Positions 40,674 to 47,258 of a DNA stretch of 47,274 nucleotides are shown here, one piece after another. Under the pieces are notes generated by a model, which worked only from the letters and a program-made list of their open reading frames with translations, searched no databases and was not told where the DNA came from. Both the position numbers and the translations under genes were made by a program. This stretch comes from a virus: positions 1-47,274 of IMG/VR virus record IMGVR_UViG_3300045973_001178; one strand, 5' to 3'. Numbering within the stretch: position 1 is the stretch's first letter; every line of letters starts with the position of its first letter.

Positions 40674-41096
40674 CTATCGAATGAACTGCGGCCGGTTGCC
40701 CTCGAGGATCGTGAACTTGGCAGCATAGTGGTAAATGACGATGTTATAAACATCATCCACGCATGCTTGCTTGAGCTCTCGGATGAGGAACGCGATGGTC
40801 TCGGAGTTGCCTATCCAGCCGGTGGCGGCGTCACCGATCTGCACCACCATGACGGGGCGGCCGGCTTTGTGTTTGAAGGTGTAAGTTTTATTTAATTCAT
40901 GCAGCGCTTTGGTGAGCCGGGCGATTTCGCACTCGAGAGCTTTGATTGATTTTTTAGACTTTGACATGGTGTCCTTTGGTTCGCGAAATTCACAGTGGTT
41001 GCTCAGGCTGTACCCTTTAGGGCAGCGGCCACCGTAGCCAAAGCCGTTCCCTAAACCTTTGCATGGGTCGTCGTAGTGGGGGCACTTGAGGCTCAT
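40674..41096 (-). CDS. Cys-rich plus beta-domain protein, 140 aa, with alternative start
   Basis: From MSLKCPHYDDPCKGLGNGFG the N-terminal 40 residues hold four Cys, then MSKSKKSIKALECEIARLTK opens a coiled coil and the beta domain shared with 39923-40201. The ATG at 40967 (residue 44) has AAAGGACACC, a better site than the ATG at 41096, whose start is coupled to the preceding stop. Either both products are made or the short 97-aa one is the main form. The Cys unit probably binds zinc. Confidence 0.6.
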   Translation of the reverse strand: MSLKCPHYDDPCKGLGNGFGYGGRCPKGYSLSNHCEFREPKDTMSKSKKSIKALECEIARLTKALHELNKTYTFKHKAGRPVMVVQIGDAATGWIGNSETIAFLIRELKQACVDDVYNIVIYHYAAKFTILEGNRPQFIR

Positions 41097-41302
41097 AATT
41101 TTCGCGCCTGTTTGACGAGGGCAAGAGATTCGGCGATGGCCTTGAGGCCCTTGAAACAATCCGGGCAGATGTCCATCTCAACCCAGCGCCCCAGTATGCT
41201 CCACCAGTGCTGCACCACGACCGGATCCTTGACCCGGCAGCGTGTGCTGGCGCCCTCTATTTTCTGGCCGCAAGCATCGCAGTGGAACGTGATAGTATGC
41301 AT
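41093..41302 (-). CDS. Zinc-ribbon-like protein, 69 aa, first gene of the minus-strand block
   Basis: Starts MHTITFHCDACGQKIEGAST with CCGAGGAGACAACC upstream, so the longer frame is not used. CDAC and CPDC 36 residues apart resemble a zinc ribbon. It is the first gene after the leftward promoter, so it is probably among the earliest expressed. A role in host takeover is possible but not shown. Confidence 0.7.
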   Translation of the reverse strand: MHTITFHCDACGQKIEGASTRCRVKDPVVVQHWWSILGRWVEMDICPDCFKGLKAIAESLALVKQARKL

Positions 41303-41324
41303 GGTTGTCTCCTCGGTTGCGTAA

Positions 41325-41353
41325 AGTTTAGCAAAAGATTTGCATAAAGTCAA
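41325..41353 (-). promoter_or_regulatory. sigma70-type promoter, leftward
   Basis: On the minus strand TTGACT (41353-41348) and TAAACT (41330-41325) are separated by 17 bp, with the start expected near 41318. It serves the minus-strand block through the 69-aa gene. With the rightward promoter at 41368-41396 it forms a divergent pair whose -35 boxes are 14 bp apart. Confidence 0.7.
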
Positions 41354-41367
41354 ACATATTCTCAGTC

Positions 41368-41396
41368 TTGACTTTTTACTGGTCCACCGGTATACT
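41368..41396 (+). promoter_or_regulatory. sigma70-type promoter, rightward
   Basis: TTGACT (41368-41373) and TATACT (41391-41396) are separated by 17 bp, with transcription expected from about 41403. It drives the plus-strand gene at 41434. The match is good at both boxes, implying early use of host RNA polymerase. Confidence 0.75.
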
Positions 41397-41433
41397 TTGC
41401 AATAAGTGCAAAAACGTTACAAAAAGCCCATAG

Positions 41434-41853
41434 GTGCCCTACAAAGTGACCGCAGATATGACGAAATTACCGCAGAAGAAATTATACATGCCGATCTACG
41501 GCGAGCAGCCGGCGAAGTGGGACTCGATGTGGGGCTGTAAGCATACGATTGGCAGCATGAATCACAAGATGCATCGCATCATGCGGGCCACCCTGGACGA
41601 CTTCAGGTTCTACATGACGAACCGCCGCGGGAAGGTGTCGGTGACCATGATCACTCTGGATCTCATCGAGCACCTGGAAATTAGTTTATTGGCGCATCGA
41701 ATTGAGAAGCCGGTGTATCTTTGTTCCGCATGCCGGGATCTTCTCGTGGCGCATGTTCCTGTGAATCACATGATCTCTTTGCCGCACTATTCTCCGAACC
41801 TCCTATACGCGCGAAGCGCGTCCGCCCGCGCCGGAAAGAAAACGGTCGCCTAA
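41434..41853 (+). CDS. Hypothetical protein, 139 aa (GTG or ATG start)
   Basis: The frame starts GTG at 41434 (MPYKVTADMTKLPQKK); an ATG at 41458 gives 131 aa. Neither has a clear ribosome-binding site. The sequence contains a Cys pair (YLCSACRDLL), a basic N-terminal region (PQKKLYMP) and a Met/His-rich centre. It is the first plus-strand gene after the rightward promoter, so it is probably an early protein. Function unknown. Confidence 0.55.
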   Translation: MPYKVTADMTKLPQKKLYMPIYGEQPAKWDSMWGCKHTIGSMNHKMHRIMRATLDDFRFYMTNRRGKVSVTMITLDLIEHLEISLLAHRIEKPVYLCSACRDLLVAHVPVNHMISLPHYSPNLLYARSASARAGKKTVA

Positions 41854-41961
41854 TACATTGTCTTTATCTGGATGAGGAGTATCTGCTGATATACATCTTC
41901 ACGCAGCTACGCGTTTATCGACACGCATTCTTCGCTGCATTACATGCTCTTCTCTTCTCTC

Positions 41962-41986
41962 ACTCCAGTTCTACCAGAACTGGAGT
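41962..41986 (+). terminator. Perfect 11-bp hairpin after the first plus-strand gene
   Basis: ACTCCAGTTCT and AGAACTGGAGT flank a 3-nt loop (ACC). It lies 109 bp past the stop at 41853, with a pyrimidine-rich stretch before it and no U-run after it. It is either a terminator variant or an RNA structural element. Confidence 0.45.
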
Positions 41987-41992
41987 TCATAC

Positions 41993-42043
41993 ATCAACAA
42001 TCATGCAATAATTCAAGCAATCAATTCAAGCATGATTGTTGAT
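41993..42043. repeat. 14-bp inverted repeat with two direct repeats in its loop
   Basis: ATCAACAATCATGC (41993-42006) is repeated as its reverse complement at 42030-42043. The 23-bp loop contains AATTCAAGCA at 42010-42019 and again at 42023-42032, 13 bp apart, the second running into the right arm. Stacked direct and inverted repeats of this kind are typical of sites where a replication initiator or regulator binds several copies. Confidence 0.55.
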
Positions 42044-42478
42044 TTATAAAGTTGAGCGATTGAAAAACGGCCATGTGACCCAGCGCACTGCTGTGCGCCG
42101 CAAGCACCGCCAGCTGCAGCGGGAGGGGACATTAACAGCCAGCCCGCCGCATCCGGCAGTGATCCCGGCATGGGTGAGGTTCTCAGACTACGGGTTCCCA
42201 CCCTTGTCCATTCCCCAGACACACACTGTGTGGTTAGTTCCGCGGCCGGCCGGGCCGGTCCCGGTCCTTCATTGCCGGCTCCCGGGCTTGCCCGGCACCC
42301 TTTTATGGCCCGATAGGGTGGTCCTGGCGCCCCCGCACCAGCACCGGCTCTATCATGGCTCCCTCTCGGCTGGTGGGGTCCCGCCAGCCTGCCTACCCCT
42401 ATTTCCAGCAGTTTAAGGCCCATTTTGACGAAAATCAAGCAAAAACAGGCCTAATCTTGGGTTTTTGGGTGGGATTTC

Positions 42479-42513
42479 CTACTAATTTGACATAAATTAG
42501 TATTCATTAGTAG
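42479..42513. promoter_or_regulatory. Cluster of ATTAGT/ACTAAT half-sites
   Basis: CTACTAAT (42479) is paired with ATTAGTAG (42506-42513), and ACTAATTT with AAATTAGT flanks a 5-bp spacer at 42481-42501. Three half-sites in 35 bp, about 80 bp upstream of the radical SAM promoter, look like operator elements. No conserved promoter boxes are placed with them. Confidence 0.4.
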
Positions 42514-42593
42514 TTGGCCCGGGAATCCCGGTGCATGGAATTTTAGGCACAATCCCGGCAATCATGTGGTAATTTGTTATGAATTGATACAAG

Positions 42594-42623
42594 TTGACAC
42601 ATCACGGCGCGCCGTGATATAAT
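42594..42623 (+). promoter_or_regulatory. sigma70-type extended -10 promoter with operator spacer
   Basis: TTGACA (42594-42599) and TATAAT (42618-42623), both consensus, are 18 bp apart, with TG at 42615-42616 forming an extended -10. The spacer is mainly the palindrome at 42601-42618. The start of transcription is expected at about 42630, the first base of the radical SAM start codon. Confidence 0.8.
42601..42618. promoter_or_regulatory. Perfect 18-bp palindrome, probable repressor operator
   Basis: ATCACGGCGCGCCGTGAT is an exact palindrome of 9-bp arms and lies between the -35 and -10 boxes, overlapping the first base of the -10. A dimeric repressor bound there would block polymerase. No repressor gene is recognised in this cassette, so the regulator may be a host factor or may lie elsewhere. 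Confidence 0.65.
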
Positions 42624-42629
42624 GGTGGC

Positions 42630-43484
42630 ATGCCATGGTATGATATACAACCTGTCCGTCTGCCCCTCGCCCGCGTCTTCGTGCAAGACAACATCTTCTG
42701 CCCGCATGATCAGCACGCCTACTTCGATGAACCCGGCCTGACCACGCCATTCTACGACGAGGTACATATATCTTGTACATTCACGTGGGATCGCCAACGC
42801 GCTATTTATCTCCAGGAGAAGTGGACCCACCGCGGTTCCGTAGTTAAGATCGGTGGCCCCGCATTCGGCTCGCCGGCTACCGACTTCATTCCGGGCCTCT
42901 ACACCGACCTGTCCGTCACCTTCATGACCCGCGGCTGTGTGCGGCACTGCAAGGCCTGTTTCGTGCCGACAATCGAGGGCGCATTCCGTGAATTGCAATA
43001 CATACACCCAGCGTCCATAATACAGGATAACAATCTCCTTGCTTCTTCCGACGCCCACTGGGACCGCGTCATGGCGATGCTGAGGACCCGGCACACGATC
43101 AAGTTCAAGGGCGGCCTGGACGTCCGGCTGCTTTCACCGAAGCGTATCGCCGACCTCGCGGCCATCAGGCGGCACATCGCTGAGCTATTCGTCGCGTGCG
43201 ATAAGCCCGGTGATCTGTCAGCTTCACTGGCGGGCATCACGGCTCTCAAGGCCGCGGGGTTCCCGCGCTGGAAGCTGCGCTGCTACGTCATCATCGGCGC
43301 CGACATGGTCGAGGAGGAAGACCGCCTCCGGAAAATTTTCGCGGCCGGCGCTATCCCGTTCGCTCAGCTGCTGCGGGATCCCGACGACAAACTCGAGTAT
43401 AGTCAGGAGTGGCGCAAGTTCCAGAAGACGTGGTGCCGGCCGCCGGCGACCAAATCCCACTGCAAGAAATTAGGAATACTATGA
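42630..43484 (+). CDS. Radical SAM protein, 284 aa, probably leaderless
   Basis: C103, C107 and C110 in RGCVRHCKACF form the CX3CX2C 4Fe-4S motif that binds S-adenosylmethionine. QDNNLLASSDAHWDRVMAML and KFKGGLDVRLLS follow as in MiaB/Elp3-like phage radical SAM proteins, and the C-terminal half has the expected barrel segments (CYVIIGADMVEEED). The start ATG is the likely first base of the transcript, with no Shine-Dalgarno site. The substrate is unknown: tRNA, nucleotide or small peptide are options. No SPASM domain is seen. Confidence 0.85.
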   Translation: MPWYDIQPVRLPLARVFVQDNIFCPHDQHAYFDEPGLTTPFYDEVHISCTFTWDRQRAIYLQEKWTHRGSVVKIGGPAFGSPATDFIPGLYTDLSVTFMTRGCVRHCKACFVPTIEGAFRELQYIHPASIIQDNNLLASSDAHWDRVMAMLRTRHTIKFKGGLDVRLLSPKRIADLAAIRRHIAELFVACDKPGDLSASLAGITALKAAGFPRWKLRCYVIIGADMVEEEDRLRKIFAAGAIPFAQLLRDPDDKLEYSQEWRKFQKTWCRPPATKSHCKKLGIL

Positions 43485-43696
43485 ACAAACTATGTATAAT
43501 GGTCCTGATGGCTGCAGCACTGGCGGGGTGCGATGACGGGCCGACCAGCGCATCCAAGCTGAAGATGGTCACCCTGCACTACGACACCATCACGGTCACC
43601 TGCAAGTCCGCGTACGTGCACAGCGGCATGGCGTACTTCAATGACTGCAGCGACGATCAGACCCACATGATCGCCTACGGCTGGGAGGGCAAATGA
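43481..43696 (+). CDS. Small lipoprotein, 71 aa
   Basis: Starts MNKLCIMVLMAAALAGCDDG, a signal peptide with lipobox LAGC and lipidation at Cys 17. Asp at position +2 suggests retention in the inner membrane of Gram-negative bacteria. The mature part is small (about 55 residues) with two further Cys. It overlaps the previous gene (ATGA) and has an AGGA site. Phage lipoproteins may exclude superinfecting phages or act in lysis; neither role is shown. Confidence 0.75.
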   Translation: MNKLCIMVLMAAALAGCDDGPTSASKLKMVTLHYDTITVTCKSAYVHSGMAYFNDCSDDQTHMIAYGWEGK

Positions 43697-43890
43697 GCAA
43701 AGCACCTAAAGTTAAGAAGCCCCGGTACACCAAGGCCGAGCTGGTCAAAGCGCTCGAGCTCATAACCAAGTGGTGGGCTGACCGCACGTCGAGCAGCTGC
43801 GTCGGCTGCCCCGGCCGCTTCACCACCTGCAAGATCGGCGATGAATGCGACGTGGCCAAACATTTCCTGGCGGAGGCTAAAAAATCATGA
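43693..43890 (+). CDS. Cys-containing protein, 65 aa
   Basis: Starts MSKAPKVKKPRYTKAELVKA, a basic N-terminus, then helix, then CVGCPGRFTTCKIGDEC with four Cys in about 17 residues, likely a metal site. It overlaps neighbours by 4 nt at each end. Function unknown. Confidence 0.65.
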   Translation: MSKAPKVKKPRYTKAELVKALELITKWWADRTSSSCVGCPGRFTTCKIGDECDVAKHFLAEAKKS

Positions 43891-44207
43891 GCGAAAAGAA
43901 AGGCGCATACCTGATCCCGTTCCTCGACGGCGTGCCGCAGCACTACCCGGAGTCATGGCACAAAAATATGGAATGGCGGGACAACAAACCGTTCCATGCG
44001 ACGTTCAACTACACGGGGTACGGCCGCGGCCGCAGCTCCGCAACGATCCACTTCTGCGACGATGCCGGCGTCGAGTACGAGATGTTCATGACCCACTTCG
44101 ATAAAATCGCGCGCAACATGTGCTACGGCACCATCTCCGGATACTGGGATTTCATCAAGTGCGGCCAGAACTACGGGGTGAAATACATAGGAGCGACGCC
44201 CTCATGA
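43887..44207 (+). CDS. Hypothetical protein, 106 aa
   Basis: Starts MSEKKGAYLIPFLDGVPQHY. Predicted beta-rich (FHATFNYTGYGRGRSSATIH), with aromatic residues and a small-domain character. Both ends overlap by 4 nt. No family recognised. Confidence 0.65.
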   Translation: MSEKKGAYLIPFLDGVPQHYPESWHKNMEWRDNKPFHATFNYTGYGRGRSSATIHFCDDAGVEYEMFMTHFDKIARNMCYGTISGYWDFIKCGQNYGVKYIGATPS

Positions 44208-44851
44208 CCGACGACGAGATCATCGCGCATATGAATAAAATGTGCCAGGGCTGCTGCAACAATCCGGCCCCGGCCGGATATAATCCGGGCTGTAATGGCG
44301 GCTGCGAATCAACCATAGGGTGGGAGGCAATGCTCGAGGATAATCAGCGGGTCCGACTCGTCGGCCAGCTGGGGAATGTACTAAAGCAGGTCGCTGAAAA
44401 AAAGTCGCGGGGTCAACTAAATAGCCGGGAGTTCCGCGACGTCGAGGGGCTGCTGTGCGATGTGGCGTCGTGGTGTCAGGGCCATCTGGACGGCGAGGGG
44501 TGGGACGAGGTGAAAGCGATCTTCGACCGGTACCGGCTGGTTCCGCGGCCGCAGTACATCGTCGAGAATTGGGGCACCGGGGTGCCGCGGTACGATAGGG
44601 ATCCGGACTACTCGGTACAGTTGCCTATCCCGGCCGGCATACCGCTGCGCCAGTGCGCTACGTGCACGTTGGCGGAGTGCAGCAACTACCTGTGCCTCAA
44701 GTCCGTGTACTGCCAATTTTACACAGGCGGGCCGACCCGGGAGCCGGAGGGACTCACGGGCTACGACCGCGGCGAGGCAGCGCTCGATCAGCACATCGAC
44801 ACAACCAAGACCACCGGCGTGCATGAGCAGAAATTCAAGGCGGGACTATGA
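44204..44851 (+). CDS. Cys-rich protein, 215 aa
   Basis: Starts MTDDEIIAHMNKMCQGCCNN; the first 35 residues hold six Cys, and the C-terminal region holds CATCTLAECSNYLCL. The middle has a charged helical region. Two Cys clusters could bind zinc or Fe-S. Start and stop overlap neighbours by 4 nt. Function unknown. Confidence 0.65.
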   Translation: MTDDEIIAHMNKMCQGCCNNPAPAGYNPGCNGGCESTIGWEAMLEDNQRVRLVGQLGNVLKQVAEKKSRGQLNSREFRDVEGLLCDVASWCQGHLDGEGWDEVKAIFDRYRLVPRPQYIVENWGTGVPRYDRDPDYSVQLPIPAGIPLRQCATCTLAECSNYLCLKSVYCQFYTGGPTREPEGLTGYDRGEAALDQHIDTTKTTGVHEQKFKAGL

Positions 44852-45147
44852 GCGAATTAGGCAAATGCGAACATTGGGTTACTCCGCAGGCGCGGGCGCT
44901 GATTCACCATCCTCTGGCGTGGAACCGGAAGATCTGCAAGTTCGAGGGCCGCGCGTGCCCGGACCACACCAATAAACAATGCGATGTGGTCAAGCCGAAA
45001 GAGTCCGGCATATCCGTGGCGGCGTGGTGCCGCATTAAAAACGGCGAGGTGGTAAGCGTTTGTACCTGCGGCGCCCGGAGCTGCCATGCGCACCCGACCA
45101 AGTGCCTCATCACGGTGTCGATCACCGACATTCTTAAAACGCGGTAA
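44848..45147 (+). CDS. Cys-rich protein, 99 aa
   Basis: Starts MSELGKCEHWVTPQARALIH. Cys residues appear in two groups (CKFEGRACPDHTNKQC and CTCGARSCHAHPTKC), probably metal-binding. It overlaps the previous gene by 4 nt. Function unknown; it shares only the Cys-rich character with its neighbours. Confidence 0.65.
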   Translation: MSELGKCEHWVTPQARALIHHPLAWNRKICKFEGRACPDHTNKQCDVVKPKESGISVAAWCRIKNGEVVSVCTCGARSCHAHPTKCLITVSITDILKTR

Positions 45148-45157
45148 CGGAGGTTAT

Positions 45158-45382
45158 ATGGCGATAGACTCGTTCTCAATGCGGCAACTGGTTAAAGGCA
45201 AGACATCACTGCAGCTGATCCTCGACGACGTGGAGTCAGAATTAACGAGCTTGCACAAGTTCTTCAGCCAGCTGTCGCCCCGCGGGAAGCGCGCGCTGAA
45301 GTTCTACGAGGGGCTCGCTGTGCTGTTGCGCAAAGAGATCGCGCGCCAGGCGAAGTTACCCACCACGCGCTACAAAGACTGA
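45158..45382 (+). CDS. Hypothetical helical protein, 74 aa
   Basis: Starts MAIDSFSMRQLVKGKTSLQL with an ACGGAGG site; a longer frame overlaps the previous gene. Mostly charged helix (DDVESELTSLHKFFSQL). No motif. It is the only cassette gene here with no Cys. Confidence 0.65.
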   Translation: MAIDSFSMRQLVKGKTSLQLILDDVESELTSLHKFFSQLSPRGKRALKFYEGLAVLLRKEIARQAKLPTTRYKD

Positions 45383-45392
45383 GGAGATCCCT

Positions 45393-45662
45393 GTGAAAAA
45401 ATGCCCGAAGTGTAAAAGCATAATGACGTGGCACCGGGTCCGTGACAAGGCGCCGGTGTGTCTGGAGTGCGAGGGCCGCAAGTTCCTGCGGTGGTGCCGG
45501 CGTGCGGAGCGGGAGAAACTCGTGCCTATCGCCGGCTGGGCGTGGGACACCGACGATGGTTGGCATGCCAGCCAGTGCCGGCCCAAGCCGGCCGTGGTCA
45601 AGTCGGTGCCGTGCCAGATCATGGTGGCCCGCAAACACGTCGGCATGGACGGTACGGACTAA
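45393..45662 (+). CDS. Zinc-ribbon-like protein, 89 aa
   Basis: GTG start with GAGGAGA upstream, beginning MKKCPKCKSIMTWHRV, with CPKC and CLEC 15 residues apart forming a zinc ribbon. The middle is basic (CRRAEREKLVP) and the C-terminus contains further Cys. It may bind nucleic acid. Part of the plus-strand cassette. Confidence 0.7.
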   Translation: MKKCPKCKSIMTWHRVRDKAPVCLECEGRKFLRWCRRAEREKLVPIAGWAWDTDDGWHASQCRPKPAVVKSVPCQIMVARKHVGMDGTD

Positions 45663-45850
45663 TGCTGCCAATACACGCCGTCCGCCTGGCGCACCAGCAG
45701 CAACCGCCGCCCACTCACGCGCTCGTCGTAGTGGAGCCGCCCCGGCCGCAGCATAAACCCGCCGCGCCGCAACAGCAAGATGCCGGCCTCTGTTTCTTGG
45801 TCGCCTTCGCCAGCAGCTATATTATCTCGACCATATTGTCACGCCACTGA
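45662..45850 (+). CDS. Possible small protein, 62 aa (weak)
   Basis: The ATG overlaps the preceding stop (TAATG), which supports coupled translation. The sequence is Gln/Pro-rich in the middle (HQQQPPPTHALVVVEPPRPQ) and ends in a hydrophobic stretch (LCFLVAFASSYIISTIL) that could be a membrane helix. There is no separate ribosome-binding site or recognisable family, so it may be spurious. Confidence 0.3.
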   Translation: MLPIHAVRLAHQQQPPPTHALVVVEPPRPQHKPAAPQQQDAGLCFLVAFASSYIISTILSRH

Positions 45851-45860
45851 GGAGGCCTGT

Positions 45861-46466
45861 ATGAATAAAAAATGCAAAGAGTGCAAGCCGGAGATCAACT
45901 GCTTCCACGTGGGCACCGAACTAGGGCCTGATCCTTGTCCTTGGCACAAGCCCGCGCCGGATCATAACAAGGTGCCCCGGGGCTCCGTCATGGACCTCAC
46001 GATCACCAACTGCGATGGTGACGGCCAAGTGGACGCCCGGATGCGCCTACGGCTCTGCATGACCTACTCCCGCGAAGATGGCGTTCTGTACGAGAATTGG
46101 ATCTCGCCGGACTGCCCGCTGCCTCAGCCGATGATCGCGGAGATCTTAACGTTCCTCGAGCAGAATGGCTTTCCGCCCGGCCCCGCGCCGGATGGCCGGT
46201 TCGTCCGCAAGGCTGAGCTGCCTGCCAGCCTGATCGCCAAGCTGATGGGCCCCGCCTGGATGACCCAGTTCCGCCAGCTCACGGCTGACATGAAGCAACG
46301 GCAGTTACTTGACTCCGCGCCGCCGCCGCGCCGGCTGGACAACAATCCGGGTGGTATTGCGGCCTGCCACATTGAGGGCATGCAGGGCTTTACCTACCAA
46401 GATGATGGCTTCAATGTTGAGGTCATCGATGTTGTTTCAGAGCCGGTGCCACCGGGTCTTACCTGA
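45861..46466 (+). CDS. Cys-containing protein, 201 aa
   Basis: Starts MNKKCKECKPEINCFHVGTE with GAGGAGG upstream. The N-terminus has a CxxC plus Cys/His cluster; residues 40-130 are mixed, with DLTITNCDGDGQVDARMRLR resembling a beta sheet. The C-terminal part has a Pro/Arg-rich link and an acidic beta segment (FNVEVIDVVSEPVPPG). It is the last gene of the cassette. Function unknown. Confidence 0.65.
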   Translation: MNKKCKECKPEINCFHVGTELGPDPCPWHKPAPDHNKVPRGSVMDLTITNCDGDGQVDARMRLRLCMTYSREDGVLYENWISPDCPLPQPMIAEILTFLEQNGFPPGPAPDGRFVRKAELPASLIAKLMGPAWMTQFRQLTADMKQRQLLDSAPPPRRLDNNPGGIAACHIEGMQGFTYQDDGFNVEVIDVVSEPVPPGLT

Positions 46467-46826
46467 TTGCCTACTTGTTACCTACCCGGGCGGCCAATAT
46501 GGCGATTGTAATATAAAGTAATAAGGTTAAGTAGTGTAGATAGTTATTACCCCACTACGGGAATTGGAGATGTTGGGCGCGTAGCGCCACTGTAGGTAAT
46601 GCGTTTTGGCGGTTCCGCGCCCGCGGGCCCGCGAATAATGGTCTTCCCGCCCGGGAATATACTTATAAAGCCGAATATTTTAGCCCCATATGTCGCGCCA
46701 GCGACACTATGCGCTAGGGCTATATTGGCATATTATTGCCTGTTTTTATACCCTACAGCGTCTATTTTCATGAAAAACAGCCTGAAATCACCTATTTTGG
46801 GGGGTTTGGGCCTAATTACCTCGGGA

Positions 46827-46846
46827 GTATACCCCCCGGGGTATAC
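46827..46846. repeat. Palindrome with CC spacer
   Basis: GTATACCCC and GGGGTATAC are separated by CC. A second palindrome with the same 9+2+9 geometry and CC spacer occurs at 46868-46887. They could be operator or packaging-site elements; no gene uses them. Confidence 0.45.
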
Positions 46847-46867
46847 GGCTGCAGATCCGGCTCCCCT

Positions 46868-46887
46868 GGTGCCGCCCCGGCGGCACC
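46868..46887. repeat. GC-rich palindrome with CC spacer
   Basis: GGTGCCGCC and GGCGGCACC flank CC. It would form a strong RNA or DNA hairpin. The partner at 46827-46846 has the same arm length and spacer. Confidence 0.45.
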
Positions 46888-47101
46888 TACCAGATTGGCT
46901 ACTAGGCCGGCGGCGCCGGCTACTGGACTTGGTGGGGTAGTAAGATCATTGGTAGGGCCGTGTATGATATATGTATTGGACGGCGGGCGGATTAGCCGGT
47001 AAAGTGGTGGGAAAATACTGCGCGGATTTGAAGGGACCCCCGGGGGGCTGCGGGGGCATCCTCTGCGGAATTTCTTACATTTTTTTTATTCATTAAAGTT
47101 T

Positions 47102-47132
47102 AAAAAAAAAAATAAAAAAAAAATAAAAAAAA
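47102..47132. repeat. Near-pure A-tract
   Basis: Runs of 11, 10 and 8 A are separated by single T. This is unlike the GC-rich sequence around it and is followed by GAGAGTTACC. It could be a replication-associated AT-rich element or an assembly artefact near the end of the contig. Confidence 0.5.
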
Positions 47133-47241
47133 GCTAGAGAGTTACCGCGCAGCTAGTTACTAACATTACTAGTGGGAAATAAGCATAGGTAGTAAGGTGG
47201 TAGCATATGGGCGGTAGTGGGCGGTAGCCTATAGGTAGCAT

Positions 47242-47258
47242 GGGGGGGGGGGGGGGGG
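47242..47258. repeat. Run of 17 G near the window end
   Basis: Seventeen consecutive G precede TTTTACAAAAATAAAT. Such runs are a known artefact of some short-read platforms or a sign of an unresolved contig end. It may instead be a real homopolymer; I cannot decide. Confidence 0.5.

Larger units (their letters stand above)
41854..42593. other. Non-coding intergenic region, 740 bp
   Basis: The stretch holds no convincing gene. It contains a perfect 11-bp hairpin (41962-41986), a 14-bp inverted repeat with two direct repeats in its loop (41993-42043), a GC-rich central part and AT-rich half-sites at 42479-42513. Overlapping frames on both strands lack ribosome-binding sites and have low-complexity composition. 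It could contain an origin, a regulatory RNA or just regulatory DNA. Confidence 0.5.
46467..47241. other. Non-coding, palindrome-rich terminal region
   Basis: No convincing gene is present. It holds short palindromes: GGCGC-GTA-GCGCC (46576-46588), CGCGGGCCCGCG (46622-46633), GTATACCCC-CC-GGGGTATAC (46827-46846) and GGTGCCGCC-CC-GGCGGCACC (46868-46887). Repeated GGTAG/GGTAA words occur throughout. A longer frame at 46599-46940 lacks a ribosome-binding site. A replication or packaging site is possible. Confidence 0.5.

Noticed and set aside
41721-42011. Plus-strand frame of 96 codons overlapping the end of the 41434-41853 gene
   Set aside because: It overlaps by 133 nt, lacks a ribosome-binding site and runs into the hairpin region.
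42036-42416. Plus-strand frame of 126 codons in the non-coding region
   Set aside because: It competes with the frame on the other strand, has no ribosome-binding site and contains low-complexity Pro/Leu-rich sequence.
42013-42438. Minus-strand frame of 141 codons in the non-coding region
   Set aside because: Gly/Ala/Pro-rich with no ribosome-binding site and overlapping strong repeats; read as chance in GC-rich DNA.
42630-46466. Reading the radical SAM gene and Cys-rich proteins as a ribosomally made peptide (RiPP) system
   Set aside because: No short precursor with a leader, no SPASM domain and no transporter; the proteins are too varied. Kept only as a loose possibility.
46599-46940. Plus-strand frame of 113 codons near the window end
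   Set aside because: No ribosome-binding site, unusual composition and palindromes within the frame.
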